A stretch of DNA of 64,000 nucleotides from Malurus cyaneus samueli (lineage: Eukaryota; Chordata; Aves; Passeriformes; Maluridae). A program made the translations under genes and the position numbers. The stretch spans positions 53,966,550 to 54,030,549 of the forward strand of contig CM019214.1 of NCBI GenBank assembly GCA_009741485.1. Reading direction: 5' to 3'. The notes beneath the pieces were generated by a model. The model worked only from the letters and a program-made list of their open reading frames with translations, had not been told where the DNA came from and searched no databases. Below, piece after piece: positions 40,251 to 53,275 of the stretch (positions are counted from its first letter, which is position 1; each line of letters starts with the position of its first letter).

Positions 40251-43200
40251 AACAGAGGCAAAGCACCTAGGAGGTCATGGGCAGCATTCATAGAAAGGGA
40301 AAAAAATCCTGCAACCCGGGTTGCTAATCCCTATCTCGTGCGGTGGAGATCACACTGAGCAGAGCTCGATGGCCATCTAGTGGTGAAACCCCAGGCGCTG
40401 TTAGGTTTTGCAGACTTCTTTGTATCAGAGAGACAAGCACTTGGCCACCTGCCGAGATGCATGTTTTCGCTTCTAGCTGGAAGTAACACAGCTGAATTTT
40501 TATAAAAAATCACCCTAAATTGGTTCTATTCATTTCACCCTAGCAACTGTACTGACTACATGTGTTGTAGCTGCTCATAGAGACAGCAGTCTCCCAGGAT
40601 TCCAGTCAGGTGTGACAATTTCTACACGAACATAGAAATTTACACTGTTTTAGAAATAATGAGATGTATATAACTAAACTTCAAGCTCACAGGTCAGAAC
40701 TCAGTTTTCTTCTTCGTTAATTTATCTTTTGAACTTCCATGTTTCACTAGTAATTCAGTACATCCTGCTGAGCGGTTACGCGTGGCATCAGTTCCTACTG
40801 CTAAAGCCCACCTTGAGCCTTAAAGGCTGCCTGAGATTGTGGCCATTAACAGAAATGGCAGCTCCCCAGGGCGCCCTGGTAGCTCTTGGCTGATGACAGG
40901 TTTCCAAATCTTTCCTCTGTGCCGTCTCTGGGGGACGCTTATATTTGAGAGAGGCTACTGCGATACGGTTTGTTGTGGTTTTGGGTTGTGGGGGGGGCAT
41001 TGTGCTCTTTTTTTGTAGTGTTTTTTCTTTGTGTTGTAGAATTTTAAAATGCATTTTAAACGAAAAGGATAACTAAGTCAGTTGAAAAAATAAATGCTGT
41101 GAATTCCCTGACATATCCATTTTCAAAGTGTTTGTCCACCTTTGTCTTTGTGGTGCCATCAAACAGTAGTTTCTGGAACTCCGTGTTGACCAGAGACACC
41201 TGGCAGAACCCCTGTGGCCTTTAAAAGGCACCAAAATGGGGTTTTGAGGACTTTTCTTCTGTCTGTCTGGTCAGTGAGGGCATTTTGTAGAAATTGCTTG
41301 GGGAAGGTGTCCCTTTACTGTTTGCATGGCAAAGGGAAAGAACATCGGCAAATCATCTGGAAGTTAACCTGAGAGAGACTAACCTGAGGAAGCTCCAAAA
41401 AGCACTTCATGCTTTTTTTAGGGCCTTAGATGATATGCCCATTTTACAGTAGTCACACAACTTTTGCAAGACTAAAGCAAAGCTGGTGGTGTCAGGTAGA
41501 TTCTGGTATCAGGTAGTGAACGTGTCTGCAGGAGTTGAAGTGGCAGAGGAAAACCACCTTGGCCATATGCTCTCACTTGCCATGTGAGTCTCCCCTGCTA
41601 TTTAGTTTGTCATTTATCCTGCACGGCTGCAGAGGGAAGGCATGAGGTGACATCTGCTGGTTCTAGCTGACAGTAGCTTTTCTGCTTGCTGTGCTGAGCA
41701 AGCGATGACTGTGAAGCTCCCAGGGGACAGTAACAATATTTGTCACCTTCTGTGGTTTATTCAGTTATTCTACCTCCTGTGGAATATGTAGAGCCCTACA
41801 CTTTTTAGAAGGAGGGAGCAATCAAGTTGAGAAGCAGCAGCATGGATCGTGTGCCACCTTCATGGCACTGCTCTGTGCCACCCTCTTCTGTATAAATATC
41901 CGGGAAAGCACAGAGCAGTTCCCAGCAGTGAGATCACTTTCTTGTCTGTGACAAATAGCTTTTATGAGGTGCTGACTCTTCTCAAGGCTCATTTTGTCTC
42001 AGGCTGGAAATTGCAGCAGCATTTAAAGCTTGATCCTCCTTCCATTTAAATGAGCTGTATTATCCAGGATCTGAATGCTCTGTTACAAAACAGGCTTTTA
42101 AAACAGCTCGTAAGTTACATGCAATAAAAATGGTACACAAATACTTATTTTTAAAGATAAGAATTCTCTGGTCTTGAGCACTGGATTTTCTGTGTTCAGT
42201 ATTGGGCTTTAACATTTGATTTACTCATTTACTTTTATTTCAGCTGATGGGATGTTTAAAAAAATACAAACAACTGAAGTAGTAAAACCCGTCTCGGTGC
42301 AACATCTAACCCAAGACTTTTATTTGTTCTGAGATGCAGATGCTTAAAAACAATTCCTAAGTCATTTCTGTGAGACTTAAACATATATGTATTCCAGTCA
42401 TAAAGAGCTAATTTGTCTTACTCTCTTGGGGACAACCTTTTGCTAGCTAATGTTGGTACTCAGTAGCAGTTCTCTGTCCACTTCTTTCTCCGTTTTCTGC
42501 ACATCTGTTTACATGCATCATATTATAGGCAAAAATAATTAATTGGGAGAATCTCTTGCCCAAAGGTGAAATATGAATATATGTTTAGAGAAAAAGAGTA
42601 CTTCAGAAAAAAAGTACTTTTTTTTTCCTACTAGTGCTTTCAATTAGGATTGTACTGTGAACAAAAATTTAAACAAAAATAAAAACTTGTAATTCAGACT
42701 ACCACTAATTCAAGGCTTAGAGATTTGTATGCAGAGAATTAGAACATCTGTGAAATCACACGCTAATGGTGTGAGATGCTTTATACAAGCTTCTAACCCC
42801 ATGAAATAGTCCTGAGCAAGTTCTGGAAAGCTCTGGGAGTTCGGTGTATGCCGTGACAGCTACAGCTGTACAGGAGATCCTCTAATGGGAGGTTGCAGGT
42901 TGGTGACAACAGAGGCACGTCCCAGCAGATGCATCAACATCAGTGCTCCTTTCAAATGCCTGTCTTAGTAGTGTAGCTTCCCCAAAGGTTCATGCTTTTC
43001 ATTCACATTGATCTTCAGAGTCTAAAAGAGCAGGCTGATGAATCTGTAGCCCATTTACCCTGAATGTCAATAAACCTGGGAAGCACCGGAAACCTGATAA
43101 AGGCCAGAATTGTTCCGTACTTAACTAAACAGGCTGGTGTAGCTGTGGGTGAACGTGATTGCTGTGCCATATAATTGTGGTGAGGTTGATAAGATGATCA

Positions 43201-44100
43201 GTTAATAATGATTTATGGCTGGTAGTATAATTACTGGCAGTCAATGAGGGTTTAGATCTTGGCCTTGCAACTTGATAATAGTTTATCTAACCAAGCCAAA
43301 TGCATTGCTGTAGCAAGGCTTTCTTCAAGTATTAGGTTCAGCACACACTGTACTTAGAAACTTAAGCAACATGACTTCAACGTTATATTTTTAATTGCTT
43401 AAAATTGAGATAACTGATAGGCCATAGGACATTGCCATAAATGGAGTATCTTTGATAAGCGTTTGTGTGTTTCTGTGGTGATTGTTTTCTGGCTTTGTTC
43501 TAATAAACTTCATTTATCAGTGGTCTGAAAGGAAATAAAATTCATTGGCTTTCAGGTGATACATTGAGAATTGTTAAATTGAACAGAAAATGGAAAATAT
43601 CCATTGAGAAAATGGAAATATCGCTGCTGCAGGGGATCTGGATCTCTTAGCAGTCTGTATTCAAGCAAACAACAGGTGTTTGGCCAAATGTGAGAATCCA
43701 TAGTTCAGATCTGGCCACCGGAAACACTTTTTCATGAAGGGCTTCAGGCTTTTCATCTATTTCAACTTGTCAAAGAGAAGTTATGGAGGCTATATATAAA
43801 CTGTTTAGAAAACAGATCAGTGTGCTTGTACCTGGACATATGTCAAATAGAAATAGAGCTCAGATAAAATCAGGCTGCCTCATAATTGGAGTGGTATTTC
43901 AAGGATCATGGTGGGTTTTTTGGGCAATAAGCATTTCTAAATCAGGACTTCAATTATTCAATACTGTAAAATATGCTCTAGTGCAAACACTAATTGTGTC
44001 AAAATGTAGAAAAGGAAATAGAGTTAATTTATTGTTTATCACTTCTGTTAGAGCTGATTTTTTGGGGCCTGGGGATATACACCATGCTGTTGTTTCATTT
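40251..44100. other. Intronic sequence, nothing recognised
   Basis: Ordinary intron up to the acceptor. It holds a G-run near 40989-40997 and an A7-GTAC-T7 palindrome at 42607-42624. The 121-codon plus frame beginning at 43783 runs into the exon region in a frame other than KLF12 and shows no domain. Confidence 0.55.
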
Positions 44101-44124
44101 TTTTGCTTCTGTTCTGTTTTTCAG
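44101..44124 (+). promoter_or_regulatory. KLF12: Splice acceptor of the zinc-finger-1 exon
   Basis: T-rich polypyrimidine tract ending TTTTTCAG. This acceptor makes the first exon base the third base of a codon that KLF12 family knowledge expects to be Cys (TG/T). The next residues, [10 protein letters not shown], match the family. A second AG at 44142 would delete the SISPFS residues and is not favoured. Confidence 0.9.
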
Positions 44125-44282
44125 TTCAATTTCACCATTCAGTATTGAGAGCACAAGGCGTCAGAGGAGGTCTGAGTCTCCAGACTCCAGGAAGCGGCGC
44201 ATCCATCGGTGTGACTTTGAGGGATGCAACAAAGTGTACACAAAGAGTTCCCACCTGAAGGCTCACCGGAGAACGCACACAG
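44125..44282 (+). CDS. KLF12: KLF12 penultimate coding exon (linker and zinc finger 1)
   Basis: This 158-base internal exon encodes the region just before and including the first of three C2H2 zinc fingers of KLF12, a nuclear DNA-binding repressor known to act on TFAP2A. The first base completes a split codon. Then 52 codons read [20 protein letters not shown] and on into zinc finger 1, [20 protein letters not shown] followed by HRRTHT, with C-X4-C-X12-H-X3-H spacing. Basic runs RRQRR and RKRR before the finger fit a nuclear localisation signal. The last base begins a Gly codon finished in the next exon. Finger 1 residues in the KSSHLKAH region are those expected to contact CACCC-type DNA. 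KLF3 and KLF8 are the nearest relatives; FEGCNKVY and the pre-finger residues fit KLF12. The exon is intact. Read-through of the donor would add nine residues and stop at 44314. Confidence 0.97.
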
Positions 44283-44288
44283 GTAAGT
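44283..44288 (+). promoter_or_regulatory. KLF12: Splice donor after zinc finger 1
   Basis: ACACAG/GTAAGT is a perfect consensus 5' splice site. It leaves phase 1, matching the GA that opens the terminal exon. Confidence 0.95.
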
Positions 44289-45539
44289 TTTGTGGCAGTG
44301 TGCACCGTGGCTAAGACAGGCAGGTTGCTTTCTGCCCAATTTAGGGCATACTGAACTTGTCATCCTACAGTAAGAGCCAAAGGTTTGCACCTGAATAACA
44401 GAGATGTCTGTGAGTGCACTGGTGTTCCGATGCAGATCGGGAGTGTGCTCTTGAATGGAACATCCTTGTTATTCCCCCTTGGCAGCGCAAGAGCGGTGTC
44501 AGCACAAGCCAGACTCTTCTCAGATGGAACTGAAGTGGCCTCTAGGGACATACCTGCTGTGCTTCAACAAGGAAAGGGTGGTCATTGCTTGGGACCAGCC
44601 AGAGCTAGTCCAGAGGAAAACCTCAAGAAGAGCATATAGTGTGTTCATGAATCTTCAGCAGCATTTTCTTCACTCTACTGACCTGATTCTTTTGAGCTAT
44701 TACTTGCTTTTACAGATGTAGCCTTTGGATACCAGGTGCTTCTGAAATCCTTCAATTCATATGTAAACTCAAGTCCTCAGTATGTCTTTCTGGAGGCTTT
44801 CAGAGGCACCCACCCCATGCTGGAGAGGGAAGTCATCACTGTATGAGAATAGGTTGCACTAGATCCCTACAGCAGAGATGCAAGAGAGATGTCTAGAGGA
44901 GCTGGGTCCTGGATGACCATACTTAACTCTCAGTCAATACCTGGTGTCCTTATTAACTTTATGGGCTGTTACTAGTCTATGTGACAGGCACGTAAGAGTA
45001 GCTGAAGCAGTCGTGTAATAGTTGTAATTTTATGGTGGATAAAGTCAGGAGCAACAATTTGAAGTTATGCAGAGCAAGTCTGAAAAGGGATTGATTGGAT
45101 GGCTAGAAAGGCGGTGGACAGAACACTCTGAGCCTCAGTGCTATTCCTAACCCTCATGCTGATTTGTTTAAAAGAAATTTATTGATCTCTCTGTGCTTAA
45201 TGGACTTGAGCATTCTTGTAACTCCTTGGAGAAAATGTGGTGTTTATCCAGCATGTAGGACAGTGTTGATCTTTGCTGTGAATCTGCTGGCACTTTCTGT
45301 GATCTGATGTACTCTAAAGAGTATGAGCTATTATCTTAAGAAATTACATGAAGGCTTCTCCATTTCAATTGAGGCCACATCTCCATCACTCTTTCCAATA
45401 TGTTTTTTGGTTGGTAGGACTTTTGTTGAGAGGAATTCTGAACAAGGCTCCAACCCAGTACCCCCTACTAAAACAATTTCTGTAATGTAAGAGCGCTTTC
45501 CTTAAACAGAAATGTTCTGGTGATCTGGAAATTTCATTA

Positions 45540-45850
45540 CACTTCCCTCCAGGCCAATTTTCCTGGTTTCTTCGTATCTTCCATTAATGTTTGTGTCTTC
45601 TGCCCTCTCATTATTTGTCATGTCTTGTCGTAATTATTTTTAATTCTTCCCTGTTCTTTCCCATCTTAAATGTCGTCTTTCATCCCTAGCCTTCGAATAT
45701 ATTTTATGTACCCTTACCTTTTCACATTCTTCTGTCCTTCTCTTTTTACTTCTGTTATCCCAGTTTAACCTTACTCTGTCCCTTTTCTTCTCCCTACCTG
45801 GATTTCTGTGTTGTTTCCTTTTCTTGCCTGTATCACCCTTTGTGCATTGA
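45540..45850. repeat. Pyrimidine-rich region
   Basis: Marked T/C excess on the + strand over about 300 bases (purine-rich on the minus strand, which gives the Lys/Arg/Glu-rich minus frame at 45640-45915). Treated as biased composition, not a gene. Confidence 0.6.
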
Positions 45851-48800
45851 GGCTGTAACAAAGACAGAAAGCCCAACAGAGACATAAGAACCATAGAGTG
45901 TTTGGTTTGAAACAAAAGTACCTTTTATCTGTTTATACCCCAGGGAAGCCACTCTTCTCTAGCCTTCCAGACTGGCTACCAGCCCAGGAGTATAAGCAAT
46001 CGTCATGTAAGTTATAAAATTAGATGTGAACAACCTCAGAAATGTCACACCCAAGTTAGCCCAGAAACAGAGAAGGCTCTTTCCTGCCGTGACATTTTAA
46101 AACACTGAGAATTACATTTGTCAAATGTCTGTAATTCTTCAGTGGTCTCGTGGGGCAGAACAGCACGTGGGGCTAATGCACCCAAATCAGTGTGAAATAG
46201 TCAACACTGCCTAATCTCAGGCTGTGTTCTTGGGGTGCTCAAGGCACTGAAGACTTGAGAGGTTCTAGGTAATCCCAGTTTTAGTATCTGTAACTCTTCA
46301 CCAGCACGAAAGGAGTTTGTCTACCTGCTGTAATCACAGGATCCATCTCCCCAGCCTTGGTTCTCTGGCAGCTGGGTGTCAAGCTGTGCTATCTGTCTGG
46401 GATCTCTGGGTAGTCAGAGAAGAGGGATTGGCACCTCTGGGGCATGTTATTCCCTCTTCAGGTATACCCAGGCATTGGCTTGCAAAGGTGCAAGCTGAGT
46501 ACAGAGGAAGCCCAGATACCTGCCAGGCTGTGAGCTGGCTGAAATGAAATCCCACACCAAAAGACAGCTGCCTGAGCTATTTTGTAGTCATGCTGGAAGT
46601 TGGTTTATTACTTCAGGGAAAAAGAAAAATAACATCAAATCAAAAACCTTCATTAAATGGTCAGCTGATAACTGCTTTATATTGACATTGCAGCAAGCGT
46701 GATGAAAGAAGTGTAGTCCAGACAAATGGTGAGTGCTGAATTTAGCCAGTGGATCCAGTGAGAAAATGTGTGTCATGCTGTTAAAAATTAAATGTGCTTT
46801 ACAGGACGCTTCTGAGGTCTTGATAAGAAGTTGGTATATTCAGATTTACATGTAGCATTGGCCACGAGTGTACTCCATGTACTAATCTCATCTTGCATTT
46901 TTTATCTTGGCCTTTAGTTTTGCTTCAGGCAAAAGAAGTTAATTATTCACATATGACCCACAGTAATTAGTGCAGTTTTGGATAAGTATAAATGAAATAT
47001 GACAGCTATGCACGCAAGGGTGAGCAAGTTTCAGTAGGAAACTTTCTGAGAAAAGATCACAGAAACTCGGCATTGCATAACCTGTACCTCTTTTTTTTTA
47101 GGCAGGCTAATCTTGCTGACAATTGTTTACCTAAGCAGGATGTGCTTGAGAACTTATTTTTTTTCATTTACTCAATGATCTTAAGTATGTATCCCAATCT
47201 AAATGATTTTCTTTGCATAGCCCCTGAAACATTCACAGTAGTTTGGACACAGGAGGGTAAACAATGTGGTATTTTGACAGGATGAGGAGATTTGTTGGTT
47301 GGAAGGTGTACTTCTTTTCATCCCAATGAAAAATAGAAACACAGTATTATAGATATAAGAGTTAAATTTCATTCTCTTGGTGTAACTCCTAGGTTTCTTA
47401 AGTATCTACCTCCTCAATACTTGCCACCAGTGTCCTCAAAAACTTACCATGCTGGTGTGGGCACAGAGTCCACTGGGGGGCGAACTTGAATTACATATTG
47501 TATCTCTGACAGGAAAACTGCGAGTGAAACCTCTGCTAGATAGAGCATTGCATAAATCACAAGCGCTGGTATTAATTTCTCTTTCTAGTATCAGCTTCTT
47601 GTTGTTGTTTTGCCAGATCATCACATACAGCTATCAGGAGGTATTGGGTGTGATGGAGAGCCTTCGGGGCTCTCAGGCAAGCTCGCAGCTCAGGTTTATC
47701 AACTCTTTCTGCAAGGAGAAACTGTGAGAAACTGTCTCACTGGACTTGCATTGAGTTAGTTTCTGCTTCACTGAACTTAAAGAAAATTACTAATGTGTGA
47801 CTCCACAAAGGAATAATCCTTAAAAATGGGAAAACCAGCAGCCATGGGCTGCATTCCTGGTTTGTGTTCATCTGTGCTGCACTTGGCACAGGTGCTGATG
47901 TTGGCCCCAGGAATGGAGAAAGTGTAACTGCTGATTCCATGGGGTCTGCACCCGTGCAGACCTGGTAGGACTCACCTTCTTCACTTTGCTGCTTTTACTT
48001 TGAAGATGGAGGGAGAAACAGCCATAATATTATCTTATGATCTCTACTGGCTATTTTAGGCATTTTAGACAGTACTAGAGTTGTCAGTCCTACAGACTGA
48101 GCCATACCAGTTCCTTCCACTGTGTGAGCATATAAACATCTGAAGTAGTTCCTGGTTAAACCCAGTTCTAGCTCACAGTGGCTGCCCCCTTACCATATGG
48201 AGAAGCCCAAGGGGTTTAAAACATGGTGTGAATCATCCTGAAGAAGTCAACGAAGAAAGAAGATGCCTGCTTTGAGGTTATGTCGGTCATAATTTTACAG
48301 TGTCTGAATCACAAGAGATTTGTTCCGTGTCTCTCACCTCCACAGAATTTTCCTTTACTGTGGTAATCAGCATTCTGTATTTCTGTGCAACCTATTTCAG
48401 TTGTTAGTTAAAAATTTCTGGAGGAACACGGTAATGTGGCTTTCTGGGGTCAACAGCTGCAAAAGTCTGGGACTTTCCAGGTGGCATGAAGTGGGAATGG
48501 ATTTAATCTCTGGGTGTAGGCACCATATATCCACAGGCATGGCTTTGCTACTGCCTCGGAGGAGTGGAGGAGACCAAGCCTGTAACCAGAACACTTTTCA
48601 CTTTTGTGGGACTCGCTGAGCTGCAACTGCTGCTCCTCATCCATGAGCCCCAGTCAGCAGTGGGTCTGAGCCACCCTTCCCAGTGCTGCTGCTGTAGAGG
48701 GGCTGCTTGCAGAGCCAGGCTGAATACAGCCTCCAGGCCAAGTGAATTTTTTAGTGTTTGGTGCTTTGTCCTTGATAACGCCTATATCATTCCTGAGAGA

Positions 48801-51324
48801 TGAGAGCAAATACCTTTGCCACAGACGTAATGAAGACTATTTGTCAGTGTCAAGTGGTCTTCAGCAGTGTTACCTGGAGACAGTAAACATCTCAGAAGTA
48901 CAGATTTGTACCTGAGAAAATGACAGCATTCCCGCCCCAAGATGTTCCTTTATAGCTGGATTGAGACACCACCTTAGAAGAGAGAGGACTAGTGAGTACA
49001 TGGGTGTTTTATTTAGTCTGTGCTTTTTCAAACATTGCATTCCTCTTACTCACTGTTGCTCCATATATTATTTTAATATGAAAAGGCCCCTGTCATTAGT
49101 CTTTGTTCACGTTTTCGTTTGAGCACTTTCAGAGTGAACTTAAAAAGTCAGAGGCACCAAAAAGTTATTTTTGTTCTGTAGGTTTTAAAACTCCATTCAT
49201 TACCTGTTGTTTTCTTAAGGTCTGTGTAATACCTTTTGCTAACTATAAGTTCCAGAGAGATATTTACAGGTTTGTAATCCCTTCTTTAGACAAATATTGG
49301 GAAGAAACAACATGTTTTAAATAATCTGTCTGGATTTTACTGAAATGTGTAGATTTTTGGTCTATAACACCTCTTTGTCACCTACCCACCAGACTCACTC
49401 TTCAAAACTTCAGCTTTTCTTTGTCATGTCTGTGTTCTCCTTATCCCTGAAATCTTCCTTCACCGTGTAAATCTGTCAGGTGAAAAAACCTCCAACAGCA
49501 GGTTCACATGCTGTTCAGAAACTGGGAATTTAAATACACAAGGTCAATTTAAAAATTAATTTGCTTTAAATAAAATAGGAGGTTCTATTTGTGTTGGGTG
49601 ATGCTTTTATTTTTTAAGAAATACTTTCTTTTAGTGTTTTAAGATTTTCTGCCAGTTTCAATAAACAGTAGAGCTTTCCAATGTGAAAATTAGTATATTT
49701 CACAGAAGTTTTCCTTTCTAGCTTTAATGCTCGTTCTTCACGCAGTTTCTCTTCAGAAGATAAACAGATTATTCAATAAATGAAACCTCAACCCATTCCC
49801 ATTGATGTGGCAGAGTTCACATTTCAGGACAGAAATAATTTAAAAGCAGATGTCTGCTGTGCAGTGTGTACCGGGGTGTAAAGGCAGGCTCACCAAAGCC
49901 CCACAGCCTAGAATGGTGATGCAGAAATGGGAACCTCTGGATGTGGTGAGAGAGTGGTGTGAGTCCAGCTAGTTAAAGGCAGGTGTCCATTCCACAAGGT
50001 GCTTGTACATCCAGTTCTCTTCCAATAGCCACTCTGTGGAAAGTTAAATGATTTAGTTTCTGGCACATTCTGCAGGCTCTGAATTCACCTTCCACACGGG
50101 GAGTCATTCCTCTGCATTGTAGGTCTGATGCTGTGCCGATATGGAAGAGTGCCCGTGTGGTTACTCCAAGGCACTTTGATGGGAAAGCAAGTCTAATTGC
50201 ATCTGTGATTACTTTCAGTCTCAAGGTTATGAAAAATATTTGCAACACTGCCCCTTGACTTTATAAATATGGGGTGCATATGTGTTTTGTCTGTGTGTGG
50301 CACGAGGGAATAATGATAATTTCATTATGCAGAATAAGATTTTCTCTAAGCCAGCCATTTAGTACTTAATGCTCTACCTCCTAAGAACTGCAGTTCATCT
50401 GAGGTCTCTGGCGTGATTGTGGTCTACCATGTGTAGCCCTGAAGTGCCATGAAGGCAAGAAAGACGTCTTTACTCCCACTGCTTCCAAAACACTTTCCCA
50501 GATGTTGCACCCAGACCTGAAGGAATAAATACACAGTGCAGGGTTTCCAGCTCTTGCAGCCCACTCAGTCCCCGGCAGAGGGAACAGAAACTTTTTACTG
50601 GTGATACCCCATGTCTTTTGGGAAGTGTGTCTGAAGTTGCTCGTGCCCATCCTGTCCTTGTCAGGGCAACCTTCAATCGGAAACACGGTCTTTGAGAGTT
50701 CAGCATACTCATAACTGAAAGTATGCTTCACAAAAGCCTTTAAAACATATTTTATTCAGGTTTTCTTCTTTCCTGTTTTCTTTTTTTTTTCCATGCATAA
50801 CAGGTAACAAGAGCTAGATCCTGAAAATCAGTGTTTTCATTCTTCACTTTTTTGAAAAAAGGTGGTTAGAAACCTTGCTAAATTCTTCAAAAACTTTCAT
50901 GGGAAAAGTTTGTTTCATGGGAAAGTAAGAAGATCTGATGACATCTGTGTAGTATGAGTTATTTTCTGTACTTCAGTGTTTTCTCCACATAGGATATGAA
51001 ATATAGCATTTTGGTCACATTAATGAACTTTTCCCTTTTCCCTTGTCATGTAGATTTTTATCATATAATATTTTTCTTTAGTATGATATATATTTAATCT
51101 GATCTTTATTGTGACAAAAATTGATATATCTTCTTTTGCAAAGTTTAATTCCATTTCCAGCTCACTTTAATGGGAGGTAAATTTTTTAATGCCCTGTTTC
51201 TATACACAGTTCAGCACACCAATCCCCAGGCTCTGCTTGAGCCTGACTTCTAACACAGGGCAAACAACAAAGTTGGTCAAAAGTGTGTGAGACAAAGGTC
51301 ATCCCTTGAAGCCTTTTTGTTACT

Positions 51325-51412
51325 TTTTGTTTGTTTGTTTTTTGTTTAAAATCACTTCTTTGGCAGGTTTTCATTGTTGTTGTTTTGTTTGGGGTTTTTT
51401 TTTCCCCAAATC
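51325..51412. repeat. TTTG/TTG low-complexity tract
   Basis: Repeated TTTG and TTG units with T-runs, including TTTGTTTGTTTG and TTGTTGTTG, interrupted in the middle. Confidence 0.75.
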
Positions 51413-53069
51413 AAAAGGAAAGTTTAAGTTTTTACTGAGAAACTTGAGTTTTTCTCTTGATGAACATGGTGGAGCAATGTCTGGAGCATCCAGGAGGAGT
51501 GACCGTGCCAGCATCGAAGGCAGATGCGTGGGGAAGGGTGGCTTGTTTGGTGTCTCCCTTGCAGTTGCAGTCCACAGTGAACAAAAGTTGTTTTATTTGG
51601 GGAAGGCCAGACTAAAAGCCAAGCCTGCAGCACCCCAGTTAAGGAGAGTGAACGTGCAGGTCTGCTGGCACCCTCATACAATTGGCTGCTGATAGAAGTA
51701 TGGATCTGTTGCATCACCTTTCCCAAAAACTTCAGTAAGTGAAGGATGCAATAATAAGCTATGCCTCTGTCTTTTCCCACAGCACTGGGAATTCAACAGT
51801 CCCATATATTTGCTGTGGCTGTTGTGAAGAAGAAAATTCTGTCTTTCTTCATGCCATCTTCCACTACAGCTATATCTGTAATGCATATGTGTTAAGTGTA
51901 TACATATATGCACTTAACATATACTTAAAAACTTTATATCGTGTCATACAGGAAACAAATTTCAGGAAGGATAATAAAATTATATTTTTTGTGAACTGTT
52001 GGGATTTGGTCTGGCTCCTGGATTCAGGTGCACAGGAAGGGGCCTTTTACATTTCCAAATGTTTTAGTTCTTCTTTTTTACAGGAGTTAAAATGTATCAT
52101 TTAGCATCAGCAGCGCCCTGGGCAATGTATGGAACTAATCCTTGTCCCGAGCATTAATTCATTCACATGTTACAGTGTACTTGGTAGGGCCCATTGTGGG
52201 GCAAAGTCCTGCAGAAACCCCAAAAAGAGAAAATGTGGAATTTGCTTGGATTCCCTCGCTTCCTTTCTTTCTGTGCTTGTGGTTGCAGAAAGACCAGAGA
52301 CTGATGTAATGGATTTGCCTTCTTAAATTACAGAAAATTGAATTTTGTTATTTTAGTCCCAAAGGCTTTTTTGCTGACATTTGTATTTAAGTTGTGACAG
52401 ACCAACGCAGCTGTACACCTAGAGTGGCATTTGGGACAATAGTAGTAGAAGGAAAGAAGTGAGGTTGCTGAACCATTACTGGTCTTGCAGAGGGGGTGAA
52501 AAGAAGAGCCAGGATGGCAAACAGGACCCAAGCTCATCAGTGCTGTGAAATGAAAAGGTATTTGTGTGTTTTGATGTGAGGACTCCCAGCTGAATTACCA
52601 CAAGAGGAGTTTATAAATAAGTTCAAGAGCTGCCAAAGTGTAATGAAGTTCTGTCTCTTCTTCTAGAGTGGAGATTGTCAATGTGTATTTGAACTGAAAG
52701 AATTGTTTTGTTCCCAGTTTCCACATGAAGAAACCATGTCCCTGTGCTTTGCTTAAGTCAGACCAAGAACAAGAAATAAAAAACCTGAACTTCAAGACGT
52801 GTCCCAGGCAGCACAGTATGTTCCTGTTCTGCTCATAGAAACTGTTTTGCCAGACTTGCTCAACTGATACAAACCTAATCTCTTCCCGGAAAGATATTTT
52901 ATTTGCATGTTTTGACAATACTGAAGCATAGAAGTCAAATTGCCTATGTTCACCAGAGAGACAGAGTGAATTAGTAACTGCATGAAGTTTGAAGATTGAA
53001 AATATTTCAAACTTTTAAAGTTGAATCTAAGATCTAGAACTTTCATTACAGAAAGTAAGGTGTTCCTAA

Positions 53070-53275
53070 TGTATAAGTCAGAGCCTTGCTGTTCACTCTC
53101 TGCAGTTTTGGGAAGGTTACTGATGCTTCCTGGATTGGTTTTCCTACGTGCAGAATGGACTTAATATTTGTTACACAGCGCTATTGTAAAGACAGACCTT
53201 TATGAGGGATTATATTTTCAAAAAAGCTTTATAAGGCACTTTGAAGTTGTAAAGTGCTTGATAAGTGCTCTGTTT
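53070..53275 (+). repeat. MIR-like (CORE-SINE family) relic, forward orientation
   Basis: Blocks follow the MIR order: a TTTTGGGAAGGTTACTGATG segment (cf. 'gggcaagttacttaa'), TTTTCCTACGTGCAGAATGG (cf. 'tttcctcatctgtaaaatgg'), then CACAGCGCTATTG, and a tail AAGTGCTTGATAAGTGCTC (cf. 'gtaaagcgctt... agtgctc'). The copy is heavily diverged. Confidence 0.55.

Larger units (their letters stand above)
1..44124 (+). other. KLF12: KLF12 intron upstream of the zinc-finger-1 exon (partial)
   Basis: This long non-coding stretch ends at a strong acceptor at 44124. I looked for the preceding KLF12 exon by its expected protein content (acidic Asp-rich stretch, then a segment ending in a TG-split Cys codon before a donor) and did not recognise it. 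The stretch is therefore best read as one large intron, or its 3' part. KLF12 is known for very large introns in mammals, which fits. Embedded repeats, relics and candidate conserved blocks are listed separately. A short or divergent exon could have been missed by eye. Confidence 0.75.
44315..53040. other. Intronic sequence, no exon recognised
   Basis: No coding exon, RNA gene or clear transposon. A T/C-rich strand bias runs from about 45540 to 45850, and a TTTG/T-rich tract is listed separately. Overlapping 80- to 107-codon minus frames at 52595-53046 are AT-rich and unrecognised. Confidence 0.55.

Noticed and set aside
42607..42624. A7-GTAC-T7 palindrome
   Set aside because: Low-complexity A/T runs make such palindromes frequent by chance in this intron.
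43783..44148. 121-codon plus-strand frame running into the zinc-finger-1 exon
   Set aside because: It is in a different frame from KLF12, ends just inside the exon and lies mostly in intron upstream of a strong acceptor.
43994..44314. Unspliced open frame containing zinc finger 1 from an upstream Met
   Set aside because: The part before 44125 is intronic polypyrimidine sequence. The real product is the spliced exon; the extra N-terminal residues do not match KLF12.
45640..45915. Lys/Arg/Glu-rich minus-strand frame
   Set aside because: Explained by the pyrimidine-rich composition of the + strand.
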